Program-made: the position numbers and the translations under genes
Part shown: positions 25,121 through 33,296 of the stretch, piece by piece
How the letters are laid out: each line of letters opens with the position of its first letter
How positions within the stretch are numbered: position 1 is the stretch's first letter
Notes under the pieces: model-generated
Seen by the model: only the letters and a program-made list of their open reading frames with translations
Told to the model about the DNA's origin: nothing
Database searches by the model: none
DNA from: Nocardia sp.
GTDB taxonomy: Bacteria > Actinomycetota > Actinomycetes > Mycobacteriales > Mycobacteriaceae
DNA length: 42,923 nucleotides
NCBI RefSeq assembly: GCF_025465275.1
Contig: NZ_JAODNK010000147.1
Location: 1 to 42,923 of the forward strand
Direction of reading: 5' to 3'

Positions 25121-26287
25121 TCAGGATCGCCGACTAGCGGTCTTCTCGATGTCGCGGCCGATAATCTCCTTCATAATCTCCGTGGTGCCGCCGTAGATGG
25201 TTTGAATCCGATTGTCGCGATAAGCGCGGGCGATGGGGTATTCGAGCATGTAGCCGTATCCGCCGTGCAACTGCAGGCAGGTATCCACGACCCGCTTCTG
25301 CAGTTCGGTGGCCCACCATTTGGCCTTGGCCGCGTCCACAGCGCTGAGCACGCCATCGTTGTATGCGCGCACGGCCCTGTCGACGTAGGCATCGGTGATG
25401 TCCAATTCGGTTGCCATTTCCGCCAGTTTGAATCTGGAGTTCTGGAAGGTCCCGATCGGCTTGCCGAACGCCCGTCGGTCGAAGACGTACTGCAGGGTCC
25501 ACTCGTAGGCCGCACGGGCACCGGCCATCGCCGTCACCGCGACCGACAGTCGTTCCAGCGGCAGATGCAGCATCAATTGCCGAAAACCGTCACCTGCGGC
25601 ACCGAGCAGGTTTTCGCGCGGTACCCGGACATCACTGAAGACCAGCTCCGCGGTGTCCTGACCGGCCAAGCCGACCTTCCGCAGCTTGCGCGCTTTGCTG
25701 AATCCAGGGGTGCCGTCCTCGACGACGATGAGTGACAGCGCCCGTGAACCGGTGCCCTGGCCGGTCCGGGCCACGACAACGACAACATCGGCATGTATGC
25801 CGTTGGTGATGAAGGTCTTGCTGCCGTTGAGGACATAGCGATCGCCCTCGGCAACGGCCGCGGTCGCGACCGCTTGCAGATCACTACCGGCGCCCGGCTC
25901 GGTCATGGCGACCGCTCCGATCGAGGTGCCGGCGGCCATCCCCGGAAGCCAGCGTTGTTTCTGCTGGTCCGTGCCGAGGTCTTGAATGTAGGGGATCGCG
26001 ACATCGTCGTGCAGGCTGATGCCCACCCCGAACGATGTTGTCGCGCTGCGGGCGACTTCCTCGCACACGACGTACCGAAATCGGTAGTCAAGTACGGCGG
26101 CACCACCGTACTCCTCCGGGACGCTGAGCCCGAGCACACCGGTGTCACCCGCGGAGCGCCAGACGTCTCGATCGATAAGCGCCGCGTCCTCCCACTGCTC
26201 GTAGTGCGGGACAACCTCTTTGGCCAAAAACTTTCGAACCGTATCCCGATATGCCTCGTGATCGTCGCCGAACAACTCACGGTCCAT
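25121..26287 (-). CDS. Acyl-CoA dehydrogenase
   Basis: A 388-residue acyl-CoA dehydrogenase. The FAD-binding AMTEPGAGSDLQ (127-138) and FITNGIHAD (159-167) signatures are intact. The usual catalytic Glu of the MCAD branch is Gly366 (IYGGTTEI). A glutamate is present in helix G at Glu245 (LPLERLSV), the base position of isovaleryl/long-chain dehydrogenases, so the enzyme should be active with that geometry. It introduces the alpha-beta double bond into an acyl-CoA. ATG 26287 has AAGGGA at a good distance. The gene is divergent from the CoA ligase at 26375 across 87 bases, which carry the AT-rich promoter. Confidence 0.93.
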   Translation of the reverse strand: MDRELFGDDHEAYRDTVRKFLAKEVVPHYEQWEDAALIDRDVWRSAGDTGVLGLSVPEEYGGAAVLDYRFRYVVCEEVARSATTSFGVGISLHDDVAIPYIQDLGTDQQKQRWLPGMAAGTSIGAVAMTEPGAGSDLQAVATAAVAEGDRYVLNGSKTFITNGIHADVVVVVARTGQGTGSRALSLIVVEDGTPGFSKARKLRKVGLAGQDTAELVFSDVRVPRENLLGAAGDGFRQLMLHLPLERLSVAVTAMAGARAAYEWTLQYVFDRRAFGKPIGTFQNSRFKLAEMATELDITDAYVDRAVRAYNDGVLSAVDAAKAKWWATELQKRVVDTCLQLHGGYGYMLEYPIARAYRDNRIQTIYGGTTEIMKEIIGRDIEKTASRRS

Positions 26288-26339
26288 TCGATTTCCCTTC
26301 CGGTAGACCATCGATGCCGACCGGTAGCCCTGGCCGATC

Positions 26340-26377
26340 TGGACATTTCGTGCAGAGTACTATATATATTATATATG
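26340..26377 (+). promoter_or_regulatory. Leaderless promoter with TATATAATATA motif (copy B)
   Basis: TGGACA (26340-26345), a 17-base spacer, TATATA (26363-26368) and then ATG at 26375 form a typical leaderless promoter. The motif TATATATATTATATA (26361-26375) is the exact reverse complement of the 15 bases at 15354-15368. A protein bound there would block both the -10 and the start codon. Confidence 0.6.
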
Positions 26378-28087
26378 CAACACTTGGTGCGGGCGCTTTC
26401 GAACGACCGCGAGGTCGATACCGAATCCCCTTGTGCCGACACCAATCCGGAGTACACACGGGGCGATCTACGGTGGCGCAATATCGGCGAGCTGCTGACC
26501 GATGCCGCGAATCGGCTGGGCAATGCCGAAGCGGTCATCGACGGAAACGTACGGCTGAGTTACGCCGATCTCGACACGCTCGTGTGGCGGATTGCCCGAT
26601 CCTTTCTCGGCATCGGTGTGGAGCGGGGCGACCGGGTGGCGATCTGGGCGCCGAACAGCTGGCAGTGGGTCGCGACAGCGCTCGGGCTCCAACGCGCCGG
26701 CGGTGTCCTGGTCCCCCTCGACGCTCGGTTCAGCGCCAGCGAGGCGTCATATGTACTGCAGAAGAGCAAAGCGCGGCTCCTCTGCATGGCCGGCAGGTCC
26801 CCCGGGCACGACTATCCCCAATTACTGCGCACGGCAGTCGGAACGGTCACCAAGGACCGGCCCTACGCACTGCTACCGCACCTGGAGTGCGTAGTCACCT
26901 TCGATGGCGAAACTCGCCGTGGCATGCGCACATGGAACGAGTTTCTAACGACCGGCACCACGATCGATTCCGAAACCGCGCATCGACTGGCTGCCGAGAT
27001 CGATCCGGAAGACCTCTCGGACATCCTGTTCACCGCGGGCACGACAGGTCGCCCGAAAGGCGTGATGTGTACTCACCAGCAGGCGCTTCGCGCCTACACG
27101 GCATGGACCGCGGCGGTGGGTCTCCGGGGAGGCGATCGGTACTTGATCCTCAGCCCGTTCTCCAACGGCTTCGGATACAAGGCCGGTTGGCTGGCCTGCT
27201 TCATCGCCGGGGCCACGGTCCTACCAGCACGGTCACTCGATGGCACTGAAGTTCTCCGAGTAGTCCGGCAAGAGCGGGTGTCCGTGATCACCGGCACTGC
27301 CACGCTATTTCAGCCAATCTTGAAGCATCCGGATTTCACCGCAGCGAGTGTGGCCAGTCTGCGCCTTGCCGTATTCAGTGCGACCTGCGTTCCTCCCACG
27401 CTCCTCCAGGGAATCAAGGAAGGCCTGGGCCTTTCGCACATCGTCACTTCTTACGGTCTCACCGAGTCCTGCGCAATAGTCTCCACGTCCCGATGCCACG
27501 ACCCACTCGACACTGTGGCCACCACATCAGGGCGTCCACTACCCGGCTTATCGGTGATCGCTGTGGACACCACCGGGCGGTCCGTTCCGGCAGGGACTCG
27601 GGGCGAGATCCTGGTGCGTGGATACACCGTCATGAAGGGATATTTCGGCCAGGATGCCCGGACTGAAACGACGATCGACACCGACGGCTGGCTACATACC
27701 GGAGATATCGGGGTGATCGACGAGGACGGGCGACTCCGGATCACCGACCGGATCACCGACATGTACACCGTGAACGGCTGCAACGCCTACCCCACGGAAA
27801 TCGAGGAGATACTCGACCATAACCCAAATATCGCACAAACAGCTGTGATCGGCGTGCCCGACGAGCAGCTGGGGGAAGTCGGGGCGGCCTTTGTTGTCCC
27901 ACGGCGCGGCGCCCAGCTCGACGAGAACGAGCTCATTGCTTGGGCGCGCCGAAATATGGCGAATCACAAAGTGCCCCAATATGTTTTCGTCTGCGACAAG
28001 TTGCCGACCAACGCCGCCGGCAAAGTGGTCAAGGGCGTGTTGCGGGAACGCGCCCGCAGGTTGGGCAATTCGGATAGACCGCTGTGA
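26375..28087 (+). CDS. AMP-forming acyl-CoA ligase (FadD-like)
   Basis: A 570-residue adenylate-forming ligase. The phosphate loop TAGTTGRPKG is at 220-229. A5 is TSYGLTESCA, A7 is GWLHTGDIG, the A8 hinge is TDRITDMYTVNGCNAYP and the catalytic Lys550 lies in TNAAGKVVK. It resembles FadD/cyclohexanecarboxylate-type ligases rather than aryl-acid ligases. ATG 26375 directly follows the promoter motif, with no ribosome-binding site, so translation is probably leaderless; GTG at 26387 is an alternative. The CitE-like gene follows 9 bases later in the same operon. The acyl-CoA dehydrogenase is divergent, so the substrate may be activated and then desaturated. Confidence 0.9.
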   Translation: MQHLVRALSNDREVDTESPCADTNPEYTRGDLRWRNIGELLTDAANRLGNAEAVIDGNVRLSYADLDTLVWRIARSFLGIGVERGDRVAIWAPNSWQWVATALGLQRAGGVLVPLDARFSASEASYVLQKSKARLLCMAGRSPGHDYPQLLRTAVGTVTKDRPYALLPHLECVVTFDGETRRGMRTWNEFLTTGTTIDSETAHRLAAEIDPEDLSDILFTAGTTGRPKGVMCTHQQALRAYTAWTAAVGLRGGDRYLILSPFSNGFGYKAGWLACFIAGATVLPARSLDGTEVLRVVRQERVSVITGTATLFQPILKHPDFTAASVASLRLAVFSATCVPPTLLQGIKEGLGLSHIVTSYGLTESCAIVSTSRCHDPLDTVATTSGRPLPGLSVIAVDTTGRSVPAGTRGEILVRGYTVMKGYFGQDARTETTIDTDGWLHTGDIGVIDEDGRLRITDRITDMYTVNGCNAYPTEIEEILDHNPNIAQTAVIGVPDEQLGEVGAAFVVPRRGAQLDENELIAWARRNMANHKVPQYVFVCDKLPTNAAGKVVKGVLRERARRLGNSDRPL

Positions 28088-28096
28088 GGAGCTGCA

Positions 28097-28990
28097 ATGA
28101 TCGATGGGCCGCGCACATGTTCGATCGAGACTGCCACTCGTTCCCAGAGTCCGACTGCGCGCCGTCGCGCGGTATTGGTGGCTCCGGGTTCGGACGAGCG
28201 GAAGGCGCTGCGGGCGCTGCGATCGCAGGCCGACGAGGTTGTCATCGACCTGGAAGACTCGGTATCGGTCGCGGACAAATCACGGGCTCGCACCGGCCTG
28301 GGGCGCCTCATAGGGCAGCAGGGGCGCAGCGAATTCTGTGTTCGAATCAATAGTTTGAGCACATCCTGGGGTCGAGCGGATGTGCGTATGTGTGCCGATA
28401 CCGCAGGCATAACCAGCATCGTCGTGCCCAAAGTTGAAACGGCCGCGGACCTGCTGGGCGTTGCCGCTATGGTCGCAGGTACTCCAATCCGGTTGCAGGC
28501 GTTGATTGAGACGCCCCGTGGCCTCACCAACATTGGCACGATCGCCCAGGCTGTCGATTCGCTCGACACACTGATCATCGGGTATGCCGATCTCGGTGCA
28601 CTGCTGGGACGCGCACCCGATCTTCCACCGAAACACTGGCTGTGGGTCCAGGACCAGGTCCTGGTCGCGGCCCGAGCGGCAGGCATCCAGGCCATCGACG
28701 GACCCTGCCTCTCCGTGGCTGACGACCAGCCGTTGCGCGAGTCCGCCGAATGGTCCCAGTCGCTGGGGTTCGACGGTAAGTGGGTGATTCATCCTGCCCA
28801 GATATCAACTGTTACTGACATTTTCACGCCCAGCCCCGATGCCGTCGAACACGCTCGCCGCGTGCTCGATACGCTGCAAACTGCCGCCGCAGACGGGATC
28901 GGTGCGGTGCAACTCGAGGGTCAGATGATCGACGAGGCGGTCGCGGTGGCGGCCAGACGAGTCCTGACACTGGCGGCCGCGACACCGTAG
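28097..28990 (+). CDS. CitE-like CoA-ester lyase (HpcH/HpaI aldolase family)
   Basis: A 297-residue beta-barrel lyase. The family signatures are APGSDERKA (29-37), VIDLEDSV (49-56), Arg83 in VRIN, PKVE (111-114), IETPRGL with metal ligand candidate Glu138, and GYADL with Asp165. The late GFDGKWVIHPAQI is typical of the CitE/malyl-CoA-like branch. Members cleave 3-hydroxy-3-carboxy or beta-hydroxyacyl-CoA thioesters to acetyl- or glyoxylate-type products, Mg-dependent. ATG 28097 follows GAGGAG at a good spacing, 9 bases after the ligase stop. It converges on the lytic transglycosylase gene 41 bases away. It could be a retro-aldol cleavage step in this pathway. Confidence 0.9.
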   Translation: MIDGPRTCSIETATRSQSPTARRRAVLVAPGSDERKALRALRSQADEVVIDLEDSVSVADKSRARTGLGRLIGQQGRSEFCVRINSLSTSWGRADVRMCADTAGITSIVVPKVETAADLLGVAAMVAGTPIRLQALIETPRGLTNIGTIAQAVDSLDTLIIGYADLGALLGRAPDLPPKHWLWVQDQVLVAARAAGIQAIDGPCLSVADDQPLRESAEWSQSLGFDGKWVIHPAQISTVTDIFTPSPDAVEHARRVLDTLQTAAADGIGAVQLEGQMIDEAVAVAARRVLTLAAATP

Positions 28991-29031
28991 CGATTACCCG
29001 CTCCTGCGCGACTCGACACGGCAGGATCCGG

Positions 29032-29817
29032 TCACTTGTCGTAACCGGTTGCGGCGCTTCGTACTTGATTGACATAGACGGTGGAGTGGTTGTACGCCAG
29101 GATGGCTTGCCGCCAACCGTAGGCGGTGGCCAGGTCACCACCGGCCGCGCACAGATAGCGCCCCGCAGCCAGCGCCGCGTCATCGATATTGTCCGCGTTA
29201 CCCGAAAGCTCTTTGGTGGCAACGGGTTTACCGGATTCGAGCGTGTTGGCGAGGGCAGTGTAGTCGGCGCCGGCGCGCACACCCCAGCGTCTCCAGGTGT
29301 CGGGGATGAACTGGAACGGCCCCATCGCGCGGGCAAACACGGTGCGCCCGGCTCGCGTTGTCGCGTCAGGATCGACGATCACAGCGTTGCCGCCGGTGCC
29401 ATTCAGGGCGATACCGCGGATCGGTGGCCGCACCAGGCCGTCGGCGGCGATAGTGGCGCCACGGAATCGGGCGTGATTACTCTCCACGCGGGCGATCCCG
29501 GCCAGAGTGGTCCACCCGAGATGACACCCCGGCTGTGCGTTCGCCATGACCACCGTCGCGTATCCGTATGCCTGCAGCGCCCCCAACGGGATGCTGAACT
29601 TGTCCGCCCGCACCTGCGCCCAGTCATGAAGCTGGTCGAGCCTATTCTCGACTGCGTCGAGCCGGATCGCCGGAACCGGCCCACCGGAACCAGGCGGCCC
29701 GAGATCGGGAACCCGATTTGTCGACCCGCAGCCCGCGACGGAGACCGACACCACTGACACCAGCAACGCCAGGCGAACCGCGCCCATTCTAGGACCGCCT
29801 ATGTCCGAATTCGCCAT
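29032..29817 (-). CDS. Lytic murein transglycosylase lipoprotein
   Basis: A 261-residue exported lipoprotein. A basic N-terminus, a hydrophobic core (AVRLALLVSVVSVSVA) and lipobox VAGC put the lipidated cysteine at residue 30. The SLT/MltB-like domain follows: catalytic Glu112 in IARVESNHARF, the MGPFQFIPDTW motif (165-175) and a late AILAYNHSTVYVNQV motif. It cuts glycan strands of peptidoglycan outside the membrane. ATG 29817 is used; ATG 29787 (251 residues, signal peptide of 20) is equally possible and has AGGCGG upstream. A frame open far beyond the start is a shadow of the Thr-rich gene. That gene lies 44 bases upstream on the same strand. Confidence 0.88.
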   Translation of the reverse strand: MANSDIGGPRMGAVRLALLVSVVSVSVAGCGSTNRVPDLGPPGSGGPVPAIRLDAVENRLDQLHDWAQVRADKFSIPLGALQAYGYATVVMANAQPGCHLGWTTLAGIARVESNHARFRGATIAADGLVRPPIRGIALNGTGGNAVIVDPDATTRAGRTVFARAMGPFQFIPDTWRRWGVRAGADYTALANTLESGKPVATKELSGNADNIDDAALAAGRYLCAAGGDLATAYGWRQAILAYNHSTVYVNQVRSAATGYDK

Positions 29818-29861
29818 CCTCTCGCCCCAACGACTCGTCCGCACCGTGCCAGCTACCCGGA

Positions 29862-30881
29862 TCAACGGGTCGTGGACGGCTTCGCCACCGTGATCGTCGT
29901 GATGGTGGACGTCTTCGAGGGCCGCGAAGTCGTGGTCGGTCGACGCGTCGTCGTCGGTGGACGCGTCGTCGTCGTCGGAGGCACTGTCGTCGGAGGCACT
30001 GTCGTCGGAACGGCAGCGGCGATCGTACTGGGTGAGATCGTCGTTGTTGTATCGGTCGTTGTCGTAGTCGGAGGCAGTGTCACCGAAAGGGTGTCGGTGG
30101 TCGTGCTGGGCGGGACAACCATCACGGTGACAGTGGTTGTGGTGGTGACCGGATCCAGAGTGGAATTCACCCATGTTTGAGGACCCGGACTCACTTCGGG
30201 TTGAGGGTTGAGCGAGAAGTCCGCATTCGCACTGAGAGAGATGCTGGGCACCGCTGGCAAGGTCGTGGTGATATCCGTGGTCGTACTCGGCGCATTGGTC
30301 GTCGTATCAGTCGTCGTATCAGTCGTAGTGATCGGCGCGCCGGGGTCGATCGTCGTGCTCGGGTCATAGGTGGCGGGGTCGGTCGTCATGGTGTCACCCG
30401 GGACAGCCACATCACTCGGCGTCACCGAACTGCTGGCAATATCGATCGCCTGAATCGGCCCACTCTGGGTGGTCAGATCTCCGGTGGTTTGCGTCTTCGA
30501 GACATCCGACGCCGCCGCATTGCCCACCTGATCATCCCGCTTCGATGCAGCCACGATCACGATCCCGATCACGACAGTCATTACCGCAGCGGTGGCCGCG
30601 GCATGCGGCAGATGCCGGCGAATGTCTTGTGCCGCAAGATGCCTCGTAAGCCATTGCCACCGCCCCGAACCCGACGATCCAGACGGATCCTCGCACGCAT
30701 CGGCGTCGGAATCAGCGGCATCGTCCGCGCCGCGAGAGTCGTCAGGATCGGCGGCATCGTTGCCGAGTACGGCGATGAGTTCAGTCGCCTCCGGATCAGT
30801 GACATCACTGCCAACGATGCTGATCAGTTCGGTTGCCTCCGGATCGCCACGATCCGGTTCGTTGCTGTCCAATGGTTCCAT
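29862..30881 (-). CDS. Thr/Ser/Pro-rich single-pass membrane protein
   Basis: A 339-residue protein without a recognised domain. A cytoplasmic Asp/Glu-rich head has a direct duplication (DPEATELISIVGSD, DPEATELIAVLGND). A single transmembrane helix (AAATAAVMTVVIGIVIVAAS) comes near residue 95-115, preceded by a basic HLPHA region. The outside part is about 220 residues of Thr, Pro and Ser repeats ending PSKTSTITTITVAKPSTTR, a likely O-mannosylated stalk reaching into the cell wall. It sits directly upstream of the transglycosylase gene. A role as wall-spanning anchor or regulator of that enzyme is inference. ATG 30881 has only a weak, distant AGGAG. Confidence 0.7.
   Translation of the reverse strand: MEPLDSNEPDRGDPEATELISIVGSDVTDPEATELIAVLGNDAADPDDSRGADDAADSDADACEDPSGSSGSGRWQWLTRHLAAQDIRRHLPHAAATAAVMTVVIGIVIVAASKRDDQVGNAAASDVSKTQTTGDLTTQSGPIQAIDIASSSVTPSDVAVPGDTMTTDPATYDPSTTIDPGAPITTTDTTTDTTTNAPSTTTDITTTLPAVPSISLSANADFSLNPQPEVSPGPQTWVNSTLDPVTTTTTVTVMVVPPSTTTDTLSVTLPPTTTTTDTTTTISPSTIAAAVPTTVPPTTVPPTTTTRPPTTTRRPTTTSRPSKTSTITTITVAKPSTTR
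29971..30009. repeat. Short tandem repeats in the Thr/Pro-rich coding sequence
   Basis: A 15-base unit (GTCGTCGGAGGCACT) repeats 2.6 times at 29971-30009. A second tandem, GTCGTATCAGTC twice, lies at 30301-30324. Both multiples of three keep the reading frame. They encode the repeated Thr/Pro segments and could vary in copy number between strains. Confidence 0.8.
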
Positions 30882-31806
30882 CAGGTATTGCTTTCTTCTC
30901 CTCGATGAGCCGCCACCCCGACCAAATCTGATCTGCAGGACGAGCTCATTGGCCTCAGGGGCCATACACAAAAACCGACCGCAGCGCATCAACAGGTTGC
31001 AGTGGAATAGCTTGCGAATTTCACTGTCGGCCACGATTCGCTCGAACGTTGTTCGCCGCGCTCTCAGGAGAGTTGTCGGCCACGGCGACACCCGATTCCC
31101 CGCAGATCGAGGTGAACTGTGACCCACCTATGATGGACGGCGCAACATCACCGCTATCCTCCGACGATGAATTGCACCGTCTTCAGAGGTGCTCCACAGG
31201 GGTCCTGTTGCACCACAGACTGTGCCCTGCAGACGGACAGGATGCAACTGCGGTAGGCAGTCACGTGGGTATCCGAACCAACGCGGTAACGGGTAGCAAA
31301 CCGCACGTGTTTAGTCGGTACTTTCCCGCTTCGCATCAATAGGTGCCGGAAGCTGCTTACAAAGGTATAGCCGCAGCCTCGCAATCAGAGAAAACACCGA
31401 CTACCGGATTACACAAAGCAATCGAATAGCAACCTTGATCGAGCACTCTCCGAACGGTGCCGTTAGCACCGCGCGTCACGAAAGCGAAATTACGTGCTGG
31501 CCAGCACTCTTCTCCTTTTGCGGCACTTGGTTACCCGAGCCGTCGGACGCAAAGTGACACAAATTGTCACAGTCTGCCATTCCTCGGCGAATTCCATACC
31601 ACCCAAGATGGCGCTTACGAAACGCTTCCACGCGTGACTTTTGTAACAAATATCGCCTTACTGTGTCGTGTATATGTTGGTTTGCGAAGTTGGATTTCGT
31701 CGCCATGAATTTGCCCGAACAGAGACAGTTCACCTTGCTGCATTCACCACATTCGGCAGTTTCCAGGCGCGACAGGCACCGTGTGAGGTTCATAGAGAGG
31801 CCGGGC
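30882..31806. other. Gene-free stretch between the membrane protein and the regulator
   Basis: I see no supported gene on either strand in these 925 bases. All open frames are short, without family similarity or good starts, and base composition is visibly less GC-rich than in the genes. A small stem (CGGTGC-CGTTA-GCACCG, 31455-31471) lacks a T-run. Promoters of the two flanking genes must be here but are not clear. Confidence 0.6.
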
Positions 31807-32706
31807 ATGCCGATGACCGCACCTACATTCCCGGATCCCAACCCCCTATCGATATCCCGCAGACAGCGGCGTCCGATCGTGCCGACCCGGGAGCACCGCG
31901 GGTCCGATCGACCTTCGTGGATCTGCGACCGGCCGGAGGCCGGCGTATACCTCCGCCGACGACGCGAAGCGCTGCGACTGACACGAGAGGAGGTAGCCCT
32001 GGCAGCGTCGACGACGGTGTCGTCGTTACGAAAGTGGGAGGCCGGCCTCCGTCACCCGAGCACCGACAGTTTAGTTGCCTGGTGCCGCGCACTGGATCTA
32101 CCGGATTGGATGCTGCGCAAAATGACATCGCTGGTGCTCAACGGCATGGACACACTCGCGGTCGGCACGTGGCCACCGACCTTCAGCAATGATGACCTCG
32201 ACCACCTGGAGATGGTCGCCGGCCCCGCCTACTACTACAGCTTCCCGCACCTGGATGTGCTGGCCGCCAACACAATCGCGCGGCAAACGATACCCAGCCT
32301 GCTGCCGGCCGATCTCGGATCGCCGCGACCCACCAACTTCGTCGAGTGGATCATGACCAAGCCCGCACGGGACCTGATCGCCAATTGGCAGACCGTCGCC
32401 ACGCGCCTGGTGTACCTGCTGCGCGTCATGGGACCCGGGCTCGTCTCGCAGCACCGGCTCGACGAGATCTTCAACTTCTGCTATTCCCAGTCACCGCACG
32501 ACTTCACACTCTTCTTCGACACCGAACTCACCAAGGCCGAGATGAACGACGACGTGGTACTCCTGCGAAATCCGAGCACCGACGCCATCGAGCAATGTAC
32601 CTACCGATACCTGCGCCCCGTGCAACCGATGCGGCCGTACGAGCAGTTCCAGATGGCCAAACGCAGCAGACCACAAGAGACGATCGACCAGACCCCGGTC
32701 GGATAG
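31807..32706 (+). CDS. XRE family regulator with MmyB-type domain
   Basis: A 299-residue regulator. A 45-residue basic leader precedes the helix-turn-helix (about 46-100: GVYLRRRREALRLTREEVALAASTTVSSLRKWEAG). An MmyB-like ligand-binding domain follows from about 130 to 285 with YYYSFPHLDVLAANTIA and the C-terminal TYRYLRPVQPMRPYEQF block. It differs clearly from the MmyB regulator at 2616, so they are not recent copies. Members sense hydrophobic ligands. GAGAGG six bases before ATG 31807 supports the start; longer frames lack similarity. The target is unknown; the divergent side is a gene-free stretch, so it may control genes downstream. Confidence 0.85.
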   Translation: MPMTAPTFPDPNPLSISRRQRRPIVPTREHRGSDRPSWICDRPEAGVYLRRRREALRLTREEVALAASTTVSSLRKWEAGLRHPSTDSLVAWCRALDLPDWMLRKMTSLVLNGMDTLAVGTWPPTFSNDDLDHLEMVAGPAYYYSFPHLDVLAANTIARQTIPSLLPADLGSPRPTNFVEWIMTKPARDLIANWQTVATRLVYLLRVMGPGLVSQHRLDEIFNFCYSQSPHDFTLFFDTELTKAEMNDDVVLLRNPSTDAIEQCTYRYLRPVQPMRPYEQFQMAKRSRPQETIDQTPVG

Positions 32707-32813
32707 AGAACAGCAGCAGGCGGAGGAATCGCGTCGTCCGCGCGCCATCGGCTGCAATGTGGGTCACAACGATCCGCTCTTGTCGGGAACGCCCTGAACC
32801 GTACCGTGCACGA

Positions 32814-32837
32814 CTAGCATAGTAGATACTATGCTAG
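32814..32837. promoter_or_regulatory. Perfect 24-bp palindrome, ATAGTA-type operator (copy E1)
   Basis: CTAGCATAGTA (32814-32824) and TACTATGCTAG (32827-32837) are exact inverted repeats around a GA spacer. The centre, ATAGTAGATACTAT, matches the sites before the DUF35/Ltp operon (41409-41422) and the conservon (24862-24875). It overlaps the first possible start of the DUF35 remnant. Confidence 0.7.
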
Positions 32838-33106
32838 CAAGTGACGGAGAGATGGTGATGGTGACACAAACTATCCCGCCAGGTCCAGATCGCGATGTCA
32901 GGTTCTTTCGGGACGGAGTCGAACACGGCCGCTGGCTTGTTCGACCGGGCCTGCACGTACCGACAGTCGTCACCGAGGCATCGCCAGGGCAGTATTCTTG
33001 TCTACTCCCTGTCGAATTCGAATTCGAATTCTCCGAATCCGACACAGGCGAACCGGTCCAGAACGGTGTCACCGGCGACACCACTGAGAGCGTACGGGCT
33101 CAGTAG
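32831..33106 (+). pseudogene. Truncated DUF35/OB-fold protein remnant
   Basis: The 91-residue frame aligns without gaps to the start of the intact DUF35 protein at 40984-41379. PPGPDRDVRFFRDGVEHGRWLVR matches PPVPNRDDQFFWDGVEEGRLLIR in pattern. In the zinc-ribbon part three of four cysteines are lost (positions occupied by Gly, Val and Gln), and the OB fold after it is replaced by an acidic tail with a FEFEFS stretch (three tandem GAATTC at 33016-33033). The likely start is ATG 32858 (GGAGAG six bases before) or 32831 inside the palindrome. It stands without an Ltp partner. It looks like a decaying or repurposed duplicate. Confidence 0.55.
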
Positions 33107-33296
33107 CGGCCTGATCTCCTTGCGCCCCCCGCCGCGTCGAGCATCTAGTCCACGATTGCGCGGCATTCGCCATGAAAAAGGATCCGCGGACCGGTGTTAC
33201 GGCTCACCATCAGCCGCGCGGCCCTCCTCCCGTGGCGGCCCGGCGAGAACTTATCGGCCCGGGAACTGCGTCACATTGCCAGAAGGCGATGGCCGG

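Noticed and set aside
29818..30174. His/Asp-rich N-terminal extension of the transglycosylase frame
   Set aside because: It is the off-frame translation of the Thr/Pro repeats; the signal peptide and lipobox start only at about 29817 or 29787.
29872..30908. Val/Gly-rich and Arg-rich plus-strand frames over the Thr-rich gene
   Set aside because: Low-complexity mirror of the Thr codon repeats; the minus-strand frame has a membrane helix and a sensible start.
33016..33033. Three tandem GAATTC sites
   Set aside because: Considered as an engineered or recombination mark, but they fit the FEF-type coding repeat of the DUF35 remnant and nothing else suggests vector DNA.
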